64,000 nucleotides of DNA from Nocardioides daphniae (GTDB taxonomy: Bacteria > Actinomycetota > Actinomycetes > Propionibacteriales > Nocardioidaceae). The first letter of the stretch is position 1. Each line of letters starts with the position of its first letter. Below are positions 37,717 through 47,633 of the stretch, in pieces. Under the pieces are notes generated by a model. It was not told where the DNA came from and did no database searches. It saw nothing but the letters and a program-made list of their open reading frames with translations. Where the stretch lies: assembly GCF_004777465.1 (NCBI RefSeq), contig NZ_CP038462.1:3162001-3226000 (forward strand), given 5' to 3'. Made by a program: the position numbers and the translations under genes.

Positions 37717-37738
37717 GCCCCGGGAAATGTCCCGGGGC
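37717..37738 (-). terminator. Rho-independent-type terminator after propeller gene 2
   Basis: A 9-bp perfect stem (GCCCCGGGA / TCCCGGGGC) with loop AATG. On the minus strand it is followed by CTTTCGGCCTTTTCTCC, a fairly T-rich tail for this genome. It lies between the end of the propeller gene (37811) and lsr2 (start 37578). Confidence 0.75.
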
Positions 37739-37810
37739 CCTCGGTCAATTCATTCAGCCGGACACGGTCCACGAAAGTGGAGCGCTATTCCATTTCCCGG
37801 CCATTCGCAT

Positions 37811-39570
37811 TCAGCGGCGCCAGACGCGCACCTTCACCTTCACCACCGGGGCCGCCTTCACGAAGGGCGTCGGGAGAACGAGACGCGCACCGTGTGACGC
37901 CCGGAGCGCAGGCCGCGCACGCGCAGCGTCATCCGGCCGTCGGCATCGACCCGGACCCCGCGGGAGCGCTTGCCCCACCGGACCACGACCTTGCCCTGCG
38001 GGCGGACGCCGAGGCCGTGGGTCACCCGCACGCGCAGCACCACGGGGCGACCCACCTTCGTGGGCGCTGCCGTGGCCCGGAGCTGGCTGCTGGCCCTGGT
38101 CACCCGGGTCGCGGTCGAGGTGGCCTGCTCCGGCTCGCCCCAGGCGCGGCCGACGGTCTCGCGCACCGCGATCCGCCGGCCGAGGTCGGCGCGCCGCACG
38201 ACGTACGAGGTGCCGGTCGCACCGGCGATCGGACGCCCGTCGCGCAGCCACTGGTGGCTGGTGGTGACGCCCGCGGCGTCGCTCCACGTGCCGGGGCGCA
38301 CGGTGAGGGCGTACGACGGCCCCTTCGGTGCGCGGCCGCGCGACACGGCCGGCAGGGTGGTGTTGCGGGGTGCCGCAACAGCGGTGGGCTCTCCGAGGTC
38401 GGCGACCCACCGCCTGGTCCCGTCGGTGGCGAACGAGCTGTAGGCGACGAAGCGTCCGTCACCGCTGATCGCGCTGCCCGCAATGTAGAAGGCGCCCGGC
38501 TGCGAGGCGGTGGAGACCCAGTGCGTGGTGCCGAGGCCGAGGTCACGGACGAACGTCTCGATCGCGTGCTTCCCCCTGCCGAGGGCGACGGCCGTGAAGA
38601 GCACGAAGCGGCCGTCGTGGCTCAGCACCGGCGCGACGCCGGGGCTGCGCAGGACGCCGTCGACGTCGACGCCCGCGCGCTCCGTGGCCCCGCTCTCCAG
38701 CCGCGTGACGTGGATGCCGGAGTGGACCAGCTCGGGCGAGCTGCCCTCCGCGACCAGGTGGGCCACCGAGCCGCCGTCGGCGCTGATCGCGGGCGCGGTG
38801 GCGTTGGCCGTGCCCGCACCGGCGGAGACGAGGGCCAGGGTGTCGGTGCTGCGGGTGCGGACCGCGACGTCGAGGGAGGTGTCGTCGTCGCCGGGCACGG
38901 CGGCGTCGGTCACGAAGGCGACCCGGTCGCCGTCGCCGCTGATCGTCGGGGCCCATGCGCCGGCGGTGGCTCCCCCGGCGGAGACCAGCTCGCTGGCCCC
39001 GCTGCCGACCTCGCGCACCACCACGTCGCTGCCGGGGCCCGAGGTGCCGCTCACCAGGTTGGTCGCCCGGGAGGTGAAGGCGACGGCCGACCCGTCGTCG
39101 CTGATCTGCGGCTCGTAGGACACGCCGTTGCCGGCCGCCCCACCCGGCGTCGCGGAGACCAGGGTGTCGGTGCCGGCGGTGCGGTCGAGCAGGCGGACCT
39201 GCGCGTCACCGTCGTACGCCGCCCCCACGTCCCCCAGGACGTAGGCGATGCGCCTGCCGTCGGCGCTGACCGAGAGCTGGCCCACCGGCGTGCCGCCGGA
39301 GAGCACGGGCGAGGAGCTGCCAGTGGTGCGGTCGACGAGGTGGATCCCGTACGCCGCCCCCTTGCGCCCGGTGTGGACGACCCACCGGCCGTCGGCGCTC
39401 AGGTCGAAGCCCGCGGGTGTGCCGCCGAGATCGACGCCGTCGGGTGGGACGACCTCGACCGGCGCGGGGTCGTCGGCGTGCGCCGACCCCGTGGCGACGA
39501 GGGGCGACGCGAGCAGCGCCCCCACGACCACGATCGACCTGGCACGTGCACGACGACTGGAAATCTGCAT
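37811..39570 (-). CDS. Secreted beta-propeller (PD40/TolB-like) protein with Ig-like C-terminus, paralogue 2 (frameshifted)
   Basis: Signal peptide (SIVVVGALLASPLVATGSAHAD), then PD40 blades such as FDLSADGRWVVHTGRKG, LSVSADGRRIAYVLGD, QISDDGSAVAFTSRATN and AISGDGRFVAYSSFATD. The Ig-like module has SHQWLRDGRPIAGATGTSYVV and RADLGRRIAVRETV. A basic tail ends VKVKVRVWRR. Near 37882 one base is missing; restored the tail reads RVSFSPTPFVKAAPVVKVKV to the stop at 37811, and uncorrected it stops at 37858. It clearly shares architecture with the gene at 35336-37072, suggesting an old duplication around lsr2. The function is unknown. Confidence 0.78.
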
Positions 39571-39654
39571 GGCTGAGAGCCCCTCCCCCTGGACGCGCGC
39601 CCCCTCCGGGCGCGAGTCACAGCATGGCGTGAACCAGGTCACACTGCCAGAGGT

Positions 39655-40431
<777 letters not shown>

Positions 40432-40441
40432 GGGGCGGCCC

Positions 40442-41365
40442 TCAGTCCTCGTCCAGGTCCAGACCCAGGTCGAAGACCTTCACCGAGTGGGTCAGGGCGC
40501 CCACCGAGATGAAATCGACGCCGGTCTCGCCGACCTCGCGGGCGCGCTCCAGGGTGAGGCCACCGGAGGCCTCCAGCAGGGCACGACCGGCGGTGAGGCG
40601 CACCGCCTCGGCCATCGTCTCGTTGCTCATGTTGTCGAGCAGGATGCGGTCGCAGCCGACCTCCAGGAGCTCACGCAGCTGGTCGAGGTCGGTCACCTCG
40701 ACCTCCACGGGCAGACCGGGGAACTGCGCGCGGATGGCCTCCAGCGCCGGCACGACGCCACCGGCGGCGATGACGTGGTTGTCCTTGACCATGGCCATGT
40801 CGTTGAGGCCGAAGCGGTGGTTGACGCCGCCGCCCATGCGCACCGCGTACTTCTGCAGCGCACGCCAGCCCGGCAGCGTCTTGCGGGTGTCGAGGACCTG
40901 GGCGCCGGTGCCCTCGAGCGCGTCGACCCAGTGCATGGTCGCGGTCGAGACGCCCGAGAGGTGCGAGGCGAAGTTGAGGGCGGTGCGCTCGGCAGTGAGC
41001 AGGCCGCGGGCAGGCCCGGAGACCCGCATGACGACGTCGCCGGCCACGACCCGGGTGCCGTCGGGCACGCGGTCGGTGATCTCGACGGTGTCGCCCATGA
41101 CGGCGTGGAAGACGAGGGCGGCCACGCCGAGGCCGGAGACGATGCCGGCCTCACGGGCACCGAAGACCCCCGACGCCGTGGCTTCGTCGGCGATCGTCGC
41201 GGCGCTGGTGGTGTCGGTCTCGCCCGGCGGCACGTCCTCGAGCAGGGCCAGCGTCAGGTGCTGCCACAGCGCCTCGACGTCGAGGCCGGCGTCGGTCAGC
41301 TCGGTGACCAGCCCGGCGGGGACCTGGCCCAACGTGATGGTGGGCAACGTGGGGGTCAGGGCCAT
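40442..41365 (-). CDS. nadC: Nicotinate-nucleotide pyrophosphorylase (quinolinate phosphoribosyltransferase)
   Basis: Converts quinolinate and PRPP to nicotinate mononucleotide in de novo NAD synthesis, 307 residues. Diagnostic parts: LLEDVPPGETDTTSAATI, ERTALNFASHLSGVST, VLDTRKTLPGWRALQKYAV, GGGVNHRFGLNDMAMVKDNH and VEVTDLDQL. It follows nadB after a single base and precedes coaX by 10 bp. Confidence 0.97.
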   Translation of the reverse strand: MALTPTLPTITLGQVPAGLVTELTDAGLDVEALWQHLTLALLEDVPPGETDTTSAATIADEATASGVFGAREAGIVSGLGVAALVFHAVMGDTVEITDRVPDGTRVVAGDVVMRVSGPARGLLTAERTALNFASHLSGVSTATMHWVDALEGTGAQVLDTRKTLPGWRALQKYAVRMGGGVNHRFGLNDMAMVKDNHVIAAGGVVPALEAIRAQFPGLPVEVEVTDLDQLRELLEVGCDRILLDNMSNETMAEAVRLTAGRALLEASGGLTLERAREVGETGVDFISVGALTHSVKVFDLGLDLDED

Positions 41366-41366
41366 C

Positions 41367-43043
41367 TCAGGCTCCCTTCACGACGGACGGATCGGTGGCC
41401 GGGGCGGGGACGAAGGTGGTGGTGGCGTGGCCGTGGACGACGCGCACGTCGACGTGGCCGCCGCCGAAACGTACGTCGTCGCGCTCGGGGAAGTCGTCGC
41501 GCCAGTGCGAGCCGCGGGTCTCCTCGCGCAGCAGCGCCGCGAGGGCGAGCGTGGTGCTGACCGCGAGCAGGTTGGTGGTCTCCCAGGCCGCGGTCGCGGG
41601 GGTGGCCGCACTGCGCTGGCCGATCTCGGCCAGCGCCTTGCCGGCGCCGGTGAGGCCGTCCGCGGAGCGCAGCACGCCGACCAGGTCGGTCATGACGCCC
41701 TGGAGGTCGCGGCGGGCCTCGGGGTCGACGAGGCCGGGCTCGCGGTGGTCCTCGACGGCGGGCGCCCAGGGTCGCAGCTCGCCGGGCAGCACCTCGGCGA
41801 TGCGCCGGGAGAAGACCAGCCCCTCGAGCAGCGAGTTGGAGGCCAGGCGGTTGGCGCCGTGCACGCCGGAGCAGGCGACCTCGCCGGTGGCGTAGAGGCC
41901 GGGGACGGACGTACGCCCCCACAGGTCGGTGGCGACGCCGCCGGAGGCGAAGTGGTGGGCCGGGGCGACCGGGATCAGGTCGGTGGTCGGGTCGACGCCG
42001 TGGCTGCGGCAGGTGGCCAGGATCGTCGGGAAGCGCTGCTCCCAGAAGTCGGCGCCGAGGTGGCGGGCGTCGAGCCACATGTGCGGGCGCCCGGTCTCCA
42101 TCATCCGGCGGGTGATCGCCTTGGCCACCACGTCGCGCGGCGCCAGGTCGGCCAGCGGGTGCACGCCGGCCATCAGCCGGTTGCCCTCGAAGTCGACCAG
42201 GAAGGCGCCCTCGCCGCGCACCGCCTCGGAGATCAGCGGCTGCTGACCCGTCGAGTCGGGGCCGAGGTACATCACCGTCGGGTGGAACTGGACGAACTCC
42301 AGGTCGCGCAGCACCGCACCGGCACGCAGGGCCAGCGCCATGCCGTCGCCGGTGGAGACGCTCGGGTTGGTGGAGGCGGAGAAGACCTGCCCGAAGCCGC
42401 CCGCGGCCAGGACCACCGCCCGGCAGCGGACCGCACCGACCCCGTCGTGCTGCCCCTCGCCCATGACGTGCAGGGTCACGCCGGCCACCCCGCCGTCGGC
42501 GGCGAGCTGCAGGTCGAGCGCCAGCGCGTGCTGGATGACCTCGATCTCCGGCGCCGCGGCGACCGCGGCGATCAGCGCGCGCTGGATCTCCGCGCCCGTG
42601 GCGTCGCCACCGGCGTGCGCGATCCGGTCACGGTGGTGGCCGCCCTCGCGGGTCAGCGACAGCTCCCCGTCGTGGTGGTCGAAGTTGGTGCCGAGCGAGA
42701 TCAGCTCGCGCACCGCGTCCGGGCCCTCGGTGACCAGGATGCGTACGGCCTCGACGTCGCACGCCCCGGCCCCCGCGACCAGGGTGTCGACCTCGTGCTC
42801 GGCCGGGGTGTCCCCCGGGCCGAGCGCCGCGGCGATGCCGCCCTGGGCCCACTGGGTCGAGCCCGCGGCCAGCACGTCCTTGGTGACGAGCAGGACCTTG
42901 CCGACCCCGTCGCGCAGCCGCAGCGCGGCGGTGAGCCCGGCGATGCCCGAGCCGACCACCACCACGTCGGCCTCGATGGTCCACCCCGGCTCGGGGGCGG
43001 CGAGACGTCCGGGCAGCGCCGGTCCGGGGTCAGGGGCGTTCAT
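41367..43043 (-). CDS. nadB: L-aspartate oxidase
   Basis: FAD enzyme oxidising L-aspartate to iminoaspartate for quinolinate synthesis, 558 residues. The FAD Rossmann loop is ADVVVVGSGIAGLTAALRL, then STQWAQGGIAAALGP, HFASGGVATDLWGRTS and LYATGEVACSGVHGANRLASNSLLEG. The partner quinolinate synthase nadA, often next to nadB, is not in this window, so the pathway must be completed elsewhere. Confidence 0.97.
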   Translation of the reverse strand: MNAPDPGPALPGRLAAPEPGWTIEADVVVVGSGIAGLTAALRLRDGVGKVLLVTKDVLAAGSTQWAQGGIAAALGPGDTPAEHEVDTLVAGAGACDVEAVRILVTEGPDAVRELISLGTNFDHHDGELSLTREGGHHRDRIAHAGGDATGAEIQRALIAAVAAAPEIEVIQHALALDLQLAADGGVAGVTLHVMGEGQHDGVGAVRCRAVVLAAGGFGQVFSASTNPSVSTGDGMALALRAGAVLRDLEFVQFHPTVMYLGPDSTGQQPLISEAVRGEGAFLVDFEGNRLMAGVHPLADLAPRDVVAKAITRRMMETGRPHMWLDARHLGADFWEQRFPTILATCRSHGVDPTTDLIPVAPAHHFASGGVATDLWGRTSVPGLYATGEVACSGVHGANRLASNSLLEGLVFSRRIAEVLPGELRPWAPAVEDHREPGLVDPEARRDLQGVMTDLVGVLRSADGLTGAGKALAEIGQRSAATPATAAWETTNLLAVSTTLALAALLREETRGSHWRDDFPERDDVRFGGGHVDVRVVHGHATTTFVPAPATDPSVVKGA

Positions 43044-43065
43044 CGCGGGGCGGGGACGCTCGACG

Positions 43066-43482
43066 TCAGTTCGCGACGAGGTCGCCGCGGACCAGGTCGT
43101 CGGCGCCGAAGGTGTCGGCCGGGTCGGCCGAGGTGCCCATGATCTTGTTGTCCTTGTCGACGAAGACGACCTTCGGCTCGAAGGCCTTGGCCTCGGCGGT
43201 CTCCATCTGGCCGTAGGCGATCAGGATCACCAGGTCGCCGGGGTGCACGAGGCGGGCCGCGGCGCCGTTGATGCCGATCACGCCCGAGCCGCGCTCGCCG
43301 GCGATGGTGTACGTCTCGAGTCGCGCGCCGTTGTCGATGTCGACGATGTGCACGAGCTCACCGGGGAGGATGTCGGAGGCCTCGAGGAGGTCCTCGTCGA
43401 CGGTCACCGACCCGACGTAGTGCAGGTCCGCCTGGGTCACGGTGGCCCGGTGGATCTTGGACTTCATCATGGTGCGCAGCAT
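43066..43482 (-). CDS. panD: Aspartate 1-decarboxylase
   Basis: Makes beta-alanine for pantothenate, 138 residues. The pyruvoyl self-cleavage site is the Gly-Ser in [16 protein letters not shown] (about residues 27-28 from the first Met). Other landmarks are [30 protein letters not shown] and VILIAYGQM. The start overlaps the panC stop by 1 bp; another possible ATG lies four codons later. Confidence 0.97.
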   Translation of the reverse strand: MLRTMMKSKIHRATVTQADLHYVGSVTVDEDLLEASDILPGELVHIVDIDNGARLETYTIAGERGSGVIGINGAAARLVHPGDLVILIAYGQMETAEAKAFEPKVVFVDKDNKIMGTSADPADTFGADDLVRGDLVAN

Positions 43483-44426
43483 CAGCTGTCTCCTTCAGTT
43501 GCGGCGGAAGCTGCGGCACGGGCGAGGTGGCGCGGGACTCCCAGGACCAGGGGCAGGTTGTCGATGAGTCGGGTGGTGCCGAGGCGGGCGGCAATGAGCA
43601 CGCGCGCCTCGGTCTCCTCGGTGATCTCCGCCGGCAGCGGCGAGAGGTCGGGACGACGGAACTCGAGGTAGTCGAGGTCCACGCCGTGGGCCTGGCGCAG
43701 CTCGGCGCGCGCGGCCTCGACCGCGACGTCGAGCCCGTACCGGGCTGCCTCCTGGGCGGCCCGCAGGGTCTGGCTGAGCATCGCCGCGCGGCGACGCTGC
43801 TCGGGGTCGAGGTAACGGTTGCGGCTGCTCAGGGCCAGGCCGTCGGGCTCGCGGACCGTCTCGGCGCCGACCACCTCGACGCCCGTGCAGAGGTTCTCGG
43901 CCATCTGCCGGACCAGCACCAGCTGCTGGTAGTCCTTCTGGCCGAAGACCGCGACGTCGGGGCGTACGAGGCCGAAGAGCTTGGCGACCACGGTGAGCAC
44001 GCCACGGAAGTGGGTCGGGCGGCTGACGCCCTCCAGCTCGGCGGCCAGCGGGCCCGGGTCGACGGTGACGGTCTCGTCGGTCTCGCCGGCGCGGACGCCG
44101 CCGGGGTAGACCTCGTCGGCGTCGGGGGCGAAGACCACGTCGACCCCCTCGGCCGCGCAGATCTCCAGGTCGGCGTCGAGCGTGCGCGGGTAGCGGTCGA
44201 GGTCTTCGCCGGGCGCGAACTGCAGCGGGTTGACGAAGATGCTCACGACGACGCGGCCGGCGTCGCCGACCTGCGCCCGGGCCTCGCGCACCAGGCTGGC
44301 GTGGCCCTCGTGGAGCGCGCCCATCGTGGGCACGTAGGCCACGCGCGCGCCGTCACGGCGGGCGTCGGCGAGCAGGCTGGTGAGCTCGGCGCGGCTGCGG
44401 GCCAGCGCCGGGGTGGGGTGGGTCAT
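43482..44426 (-). CDS. panC: Pantothenate synthetase
   Basis: ATP-dependent condensation of pantoate and beta-alanine, 314 residues. The HIGH-like motif is [49 protein letters not shown] and [10 protein letters not shown] are family signatures. The ATG overlaps the stop of the DUF2520 gene by 4 bp. Confidence 0.97.
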   Translation of the reverse strand: MTHPTPALARSRAELTSLLADARRDGARVAYVPTMGALHEGHASLVREARAQVGDAGRVVVSIFVNPLQFAPGEDLDRYPRTLDADLEICAAEGVDVVFAPDADEVYPGGVRAGETDETVTVDPGPLAAELEGVSRPTHFRGVLTVVAKLFGLVRPDVAVFGQKDYQQLVLVRQMAENLCTGVEVVGAETVREPDGLALSSRNRYLDPEQRRRAAMLSQTLRAAQEAARYGLDVAVEAARAELRQAHGVDLDYLEFRRPDLSPLPAEITEETEARVLIAARLGTTRLIDNLPLVLGVPRHLARAAASAATEGDS

Positions 44427-45364
44427 CGGATCTCCTGGTGCGGCGTACGACCCTGGTCGCTGCGCCCGTCGGCGGGCCCGTCACTGCGCCCGCTCGCGGC
44501 CCGGTCCAGCGCCGCGGCGATGCGGGAGGCGCGGATGGGCAGGAGGCGGCCGTCGGTGACGACGCGGGCGAGCGTGGCGCGAGCCAGGGCGACGTACGAG
44601 GCGAGGGTCTGCGGCGCGTGCGCCGTGATGTCGGTCAGGTGGGCGGAGACGGTCTCGACGTCGCCGCGGACGATCGGGCCGGTGAGGGCCGAGTCGCCGG
44701 CGCGCAGCGAGTTGTCGAGCGCCGCCTCCAGGAGCGGGCGGAGCGTGCCCGCGGGGTCGTCGGCACCGGCGGCGCGCAGCATCTCCATCGCCTCGGTCAC
44801 CACGGTGACGAGGTGGTTGGCGCCGTGGGCCAGGCCTGCGTGGTAGAGCGTGCGGTGCTCCTCGGCGACCCACATCGGGGTGCCGCCTAGGTCGGCGACG
44901 AGGCGTTCGGTGAGCTCGCGCTCGGCCGCGGGGGCGGTGACGCCGAAGACGCAGCCGGCCAGGCGCGGCAGGTCGACGTGGGTGCCGGTGAAGGTCATCG
45001 CCGGGTGCAGCGCGACGACGCGGGCGCCGACCTCGGCCGCGGGGGCGAGCACGGCGAGGCCGTGGCGGCCCGAGGTGTGGGCGACGACCTGGCCCTCGTG
45101 GATCGCTCCGGCGGCGGCGAGCACGGTGACGACGTTGGCGAGCATGTCGTCGGGCACGGTGAGCAGCAGCAGGTCAGCGGCGCGCGCGACCTCGCTGGGC
45201 TTGGCCACCGGTACGCCCGGGAGCAGGGCACTGATGCGTCGACGCGAGGCGTCGGACTCGCCCGCGGCCGCGACGACGTCGTGGCCTGCGGAGCGCAGGG
45301 CGGCGGACAGGACGGCACCGACACGACCGGCGCCGACCACGCCCACCTTCATGGTGGTGCTCAT
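44423..45364 (-). CDS. Rossmann-like / DUF2520 domain protein
   Basis: A 313-residue NAD(P)-binding-fold protein, with VGVVGAGRVGAVLSAAL at the N-terminus and a C-terminal DUF2520 domain (VVALHPAMTFTGT, LYHAGLAHGANHLV). It resembles ProC- or 6-phosphogluconate-dehydrogenase-like folds. It is constantly found upstream of panC in actinobacteria; a ketopantoate-reductase-like role has been considered for such proteins but I cannot confirm it. The stop is coupled to panC by ATGA. Confidence 0.85.
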   Translation of the reverse strand: MSTTMKVGVVGAGRVGAVLSAALRSAGHDVVAAAGESDASRRRISALLPGVPVAKPSEVARAADLLLLTVPDDMLANVVTVLAAAGAIHEGQVVAHTSGRHGLAVLAPAAEVGARVVALHPAMTFTGTHVDLPRLAGCVFGVTAPAAERELTERLVADLGGTPMWVAEEHRTLYHAGLAHGANHLVTVVTEAMEMLRAAGADDPAGTLRPLLEAALDNSLRAGDSALTGPIVRGDVETVSAHLTDITAHAPQTLASYVALARATLARVVTDGRLLPIRASRIAAALDRAASGRSDGPADGRSDQGRTPHQEIR

Positions 45365-45524
45365 TCAAGGCCTCACGTTTCAGTCCCTCCGACCATCCCC
45401 GAGGGGACCGGTGTGGGTACCAGACGATGTGCTCTGACGTAGTGGTCAACGTGAGCGTACGCCGCGTTCTTCCACCGCGGGAATCGAACTGGCCTGTGAC
45501 CTGTGCCTCAGTCGGGCGCGTGGG

Positions 45525-46463
45525 TCAGGGCGTACGCCGGTGGCGCGGGTCGTCGACGCGGAAGGGGCGCGGCGCCCGCGGCATCCACTCGCCGGTCACG
45601 TGGTCGACGACGTGCACGCCCTCGGGCGCGTCGACCTGCACCACACCGGTCGGGACGCGGCCGTCGCGCAGCGCGTGGAAGACCTCCCACTCGCGGCGCT
45701 TGCGGTGGTTGCGCTCGCTCGTCGCGAACGACTCCGGGTCGCTCCAGTGGGCGAACTCGTCGCCGTCGAGCCACTTCAGCTCGACGCACAGGCCCTGGGG
45801 CAGCTCCAGCTCGCGGTAGCTCTCGGGCGTGGTCCGAATCTCCCACTCCGGCGCCTTCGTGTAGACGAAGTCGGGGCCGATCGGGAAGCCCCACTCCTCG
45901 GCGTTGCGCAGGCCGAGGTCGAGGTAGGCCCGCTGGGGGGACTCGACGTACAGGCTGTGGCGCGGCAGCCGGACGACCGCCTGCGCCGAGCCGACCTGCC
46001 ACGACAGGGAGCCCAGCGACAGCTCGCCCTCGCGGGTGAGGACCATGTCGCCGTCCCACTTCCACGAGTAGCGGGTGGTGACCTGGGCGAAGCACCAGTT
46101 GTAGAAGTACGCCAGCGAGTGCACCGAGCGCTCGGGGGCGGCGCGGTGCTCGGCGCCGGCGCGGGCCACGTCGAAGGGGTAGTGCGCGACGGTCAGCTTC
46201 GCCGCGTGGCCCTCGGCCTCCGCGACGCGCAGCGCCTCCTCGGCCGTGCCGTCGGTGGAGTTGTTGTCGACGACCAGCACCTGGTCGACCGCCCGCAGCA
46301 GCGGCGGCAGGGCGTAGGCCAGGTTGCGCGCCTCGTCCTTGACCCGCAGCACGGCGGTGGCCCCGCGGCGCAGCGGCTCGTCCCGACGCCACGGCCAGGT
46401 CACGTCGAAGTCGGTGTGGCCCTCGAGGTTGCGGAGGCCGTCGCCGGTGGCGAGGGGGTTCAT
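45525..46463 (-). CDS. Glycosyltransferase family 2-like protein
   Basis: 312 residues from the ATG at 46463. The GT-A nucleotide-sugar fold is indicated by TAVLRVKDEARNLAYALPPL, QVLVVDNNSTDGTAEEAL and WKWDGDMVLTREGEL, where DGD is the likely DxD metal site. The C-terminal half (SYRELELPQGLCVELKWL, HVVDHVTGEWMPRAP) is not recognisable to me. No membrane segment. It follows the sulfotransferase gene by 7 bp and is probably in an operon with it. Confidence 0.78.
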   Translation of the reverse strand: MNPLATGDGLRNLEGHTDFDVTWPWRRDEPLRRGATAVLRVKDEARNLAYALPPLLRAVDQVLVVDNNSTDGTAEEALRVAEAEGHAAKLTVAHYPFDVARAGAEHRAAPERSVHSLAYFYNWCFAQVTTRYSWKWDGDMVLTREGELSLGSLSWQVGSAQAVVRLPRHSLYVESPQRAYLDLGLRNAEEWGFPIGPDFVYTKAPEWEIRTTPESYRELELPQGLCVELKWLDGDEFAHWSDPESFATSERNHRKRREWEVFHALRDGRVPTGVVQVDAPEGVHVVDHVTGEWMPRAPRPFRVDDPRHRRTP

Positions 46464-46470
46464 CGGGGCG

Positions 46471-47592
46471 TCACTGCCCGCCGGGCTGGGAGCCCTGCGC
46501 ACCGCGCTCGCGCCCGAGTGCCTTGCGCACCCCACGGCGTACGCCGGCCGGGATCTTCGCGCGGACGTCGTGCGGCACGAGGTCGGCCAGGGCGGAGCTC
46601 GCGGCGGGTGCGGGGGCCGGGGCGACCGCAGCCTTGGCCCGGATCTTGCGGGCCTCGTCGAAGCGGGCGGCCACGGCGGTGGAGCGCGAGATCGCCTCGG
46701 ACTCCTCGTAGAGGTCGGTGTAGGCCTCGCGCAGCTGGTCCATCACCGCGTGGACGGCGGGGGTGTCCTCGGCGGGGTCGGTCAGCAGGTTGAGCTGGTC
46801 CCAGGTCTCCTGGGTGAGCTCGTGCAGGCGCTTGGGCAGGCCGAGGTCGGCCAGGGTGACGGTGACCCGGCGCAGGTTGGGGTCGACGAAGCGGTGGACC
46901 TCGCGGATGTTCTCCGAGTCGGCGTGCAGCACGGCCTGCAGCTGCAGGTGCTCGGCCATGTCGGTGGTGGTGCGGACCCAGTCGGTGAGCAGGTCGGCGT
47001 AGCGCACGAACGTCCGACCCTGGCCGGGAGCGGCGCCGCTGCCCGTGGCGTCGCCGCGGGTGGCGCGCTCGGTGTGGAGCAGCATGTTGACCCAGCCGGC
47101 GGCCAGGTGGGCCGAGCCGAGCTTGTTGGCGTAGTACTTCTGCTTGGAGCCGACCACCTCGGCCGGCGGGCGCAGCATCGTGGCGAAGACCGGCTCGGCG
47201 CCGACGCGGAGCGCGCCGACCCGCCACAGGCCGAGGAACCAGCTCAGGCGCGGGTCCTTGACGACGAGCTCGGGAGCGACCTGGAAGTGGCTCTCCAGCC
47301 AGTCGGCGACCTTGATCCGGGCGGGCTCACGGGCCTCGACCTGACCGGTCTCGAGCCACGCCGAGGGGCGGGCGTCGCTGACCTGGACGTTGACCTCGGC
47401 CAGCCAGCGGTCGTGCTGCTCGACGCACCACTGCGGCTCTCCGAACCCCTTGGGGTTGGACTCGTCGGCGACGACCTCGGGCTGCGGGACGTGCATGCCG
47501 AGGATCGAGACGATGCCGGCGAGCGTGCTGGTGCCGCTGCGCCCGGCGCCAGCCACGAAGAGGGCCTTGCGGGAAGTGGGAGCCTGCGTCAC
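46471..47592 (-). CDS. Sulfotransferase-family protein
   Basis: 373 residues with the N-terminal PAPS-type loop ALFVAGAGRSGTSTLAGIVS and downstream ELVVKDPRLSWFLGLW, which corresponds to the 3'-phosphate-binding region of bacterial sulfotransferases, and MLRPPAEVVGSKQKYYANK. The C-terminal 100 residues are Ala-rich and charged. A glycan or lipid acceptor is inferred only from the neighbouring glycosyltransferases. It is divergent from the gene at 47634 with a 41-bp gap. Confidence 0.8.
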   Translation of the reverse strand: MTQAPTSRKALFVAGAGRSGTSTLAGIVSILGMHVPQPEVVADESNPKGFGEPQWCVEQHDRWLAEVNVQVSDARPSAWLETGQVEAREPARIKVADWLESHFQVAPELVVKDPRLSWFLGLWRVGALRVGAEPVFATMLRPPAEVVGSKQKYYANKLGSAHLAAGWVNMLLHTERATRGDATGSGAAPGQGRTFVRYADLLTDWVRTTTDMAEHLQLQAVLHADSENIREVHRFVDPNLRRVTVTLADLGLPKRLHELTQETWDQLNLLTDPAEDTPAVHAVMDQLREAYTDLYEESEAISRSTAVAARFDEARKIRAKAAVAPAPAPAASSALADLVPHDVRAKIPAGVRRGVRKALGRERGAQGSQPGGQ

Positions 47593-47633
47593 AGTCGGCG
47601 AGCCTACTGCATGGCACCCCTAGACTCGCCGCC

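Noticed and set aside
1218..37890. Programmed ribosomal frameshifting or pseudogene decay as the cause of the many broken frames
   Set aside because: There are too many events, in unrelated genes including essential ones, without slippery-site patterns, and all limited to the left part of the window.
45365..45524. A tRNA-like fragment (GGGAATCGAACTGG, about 45478-45491) upstream of the glycosyltransferase end
   Set aside because: It resembles a T-loop only over a few bases; no acceptor, D or anticodon stem can be drawn on either strand.
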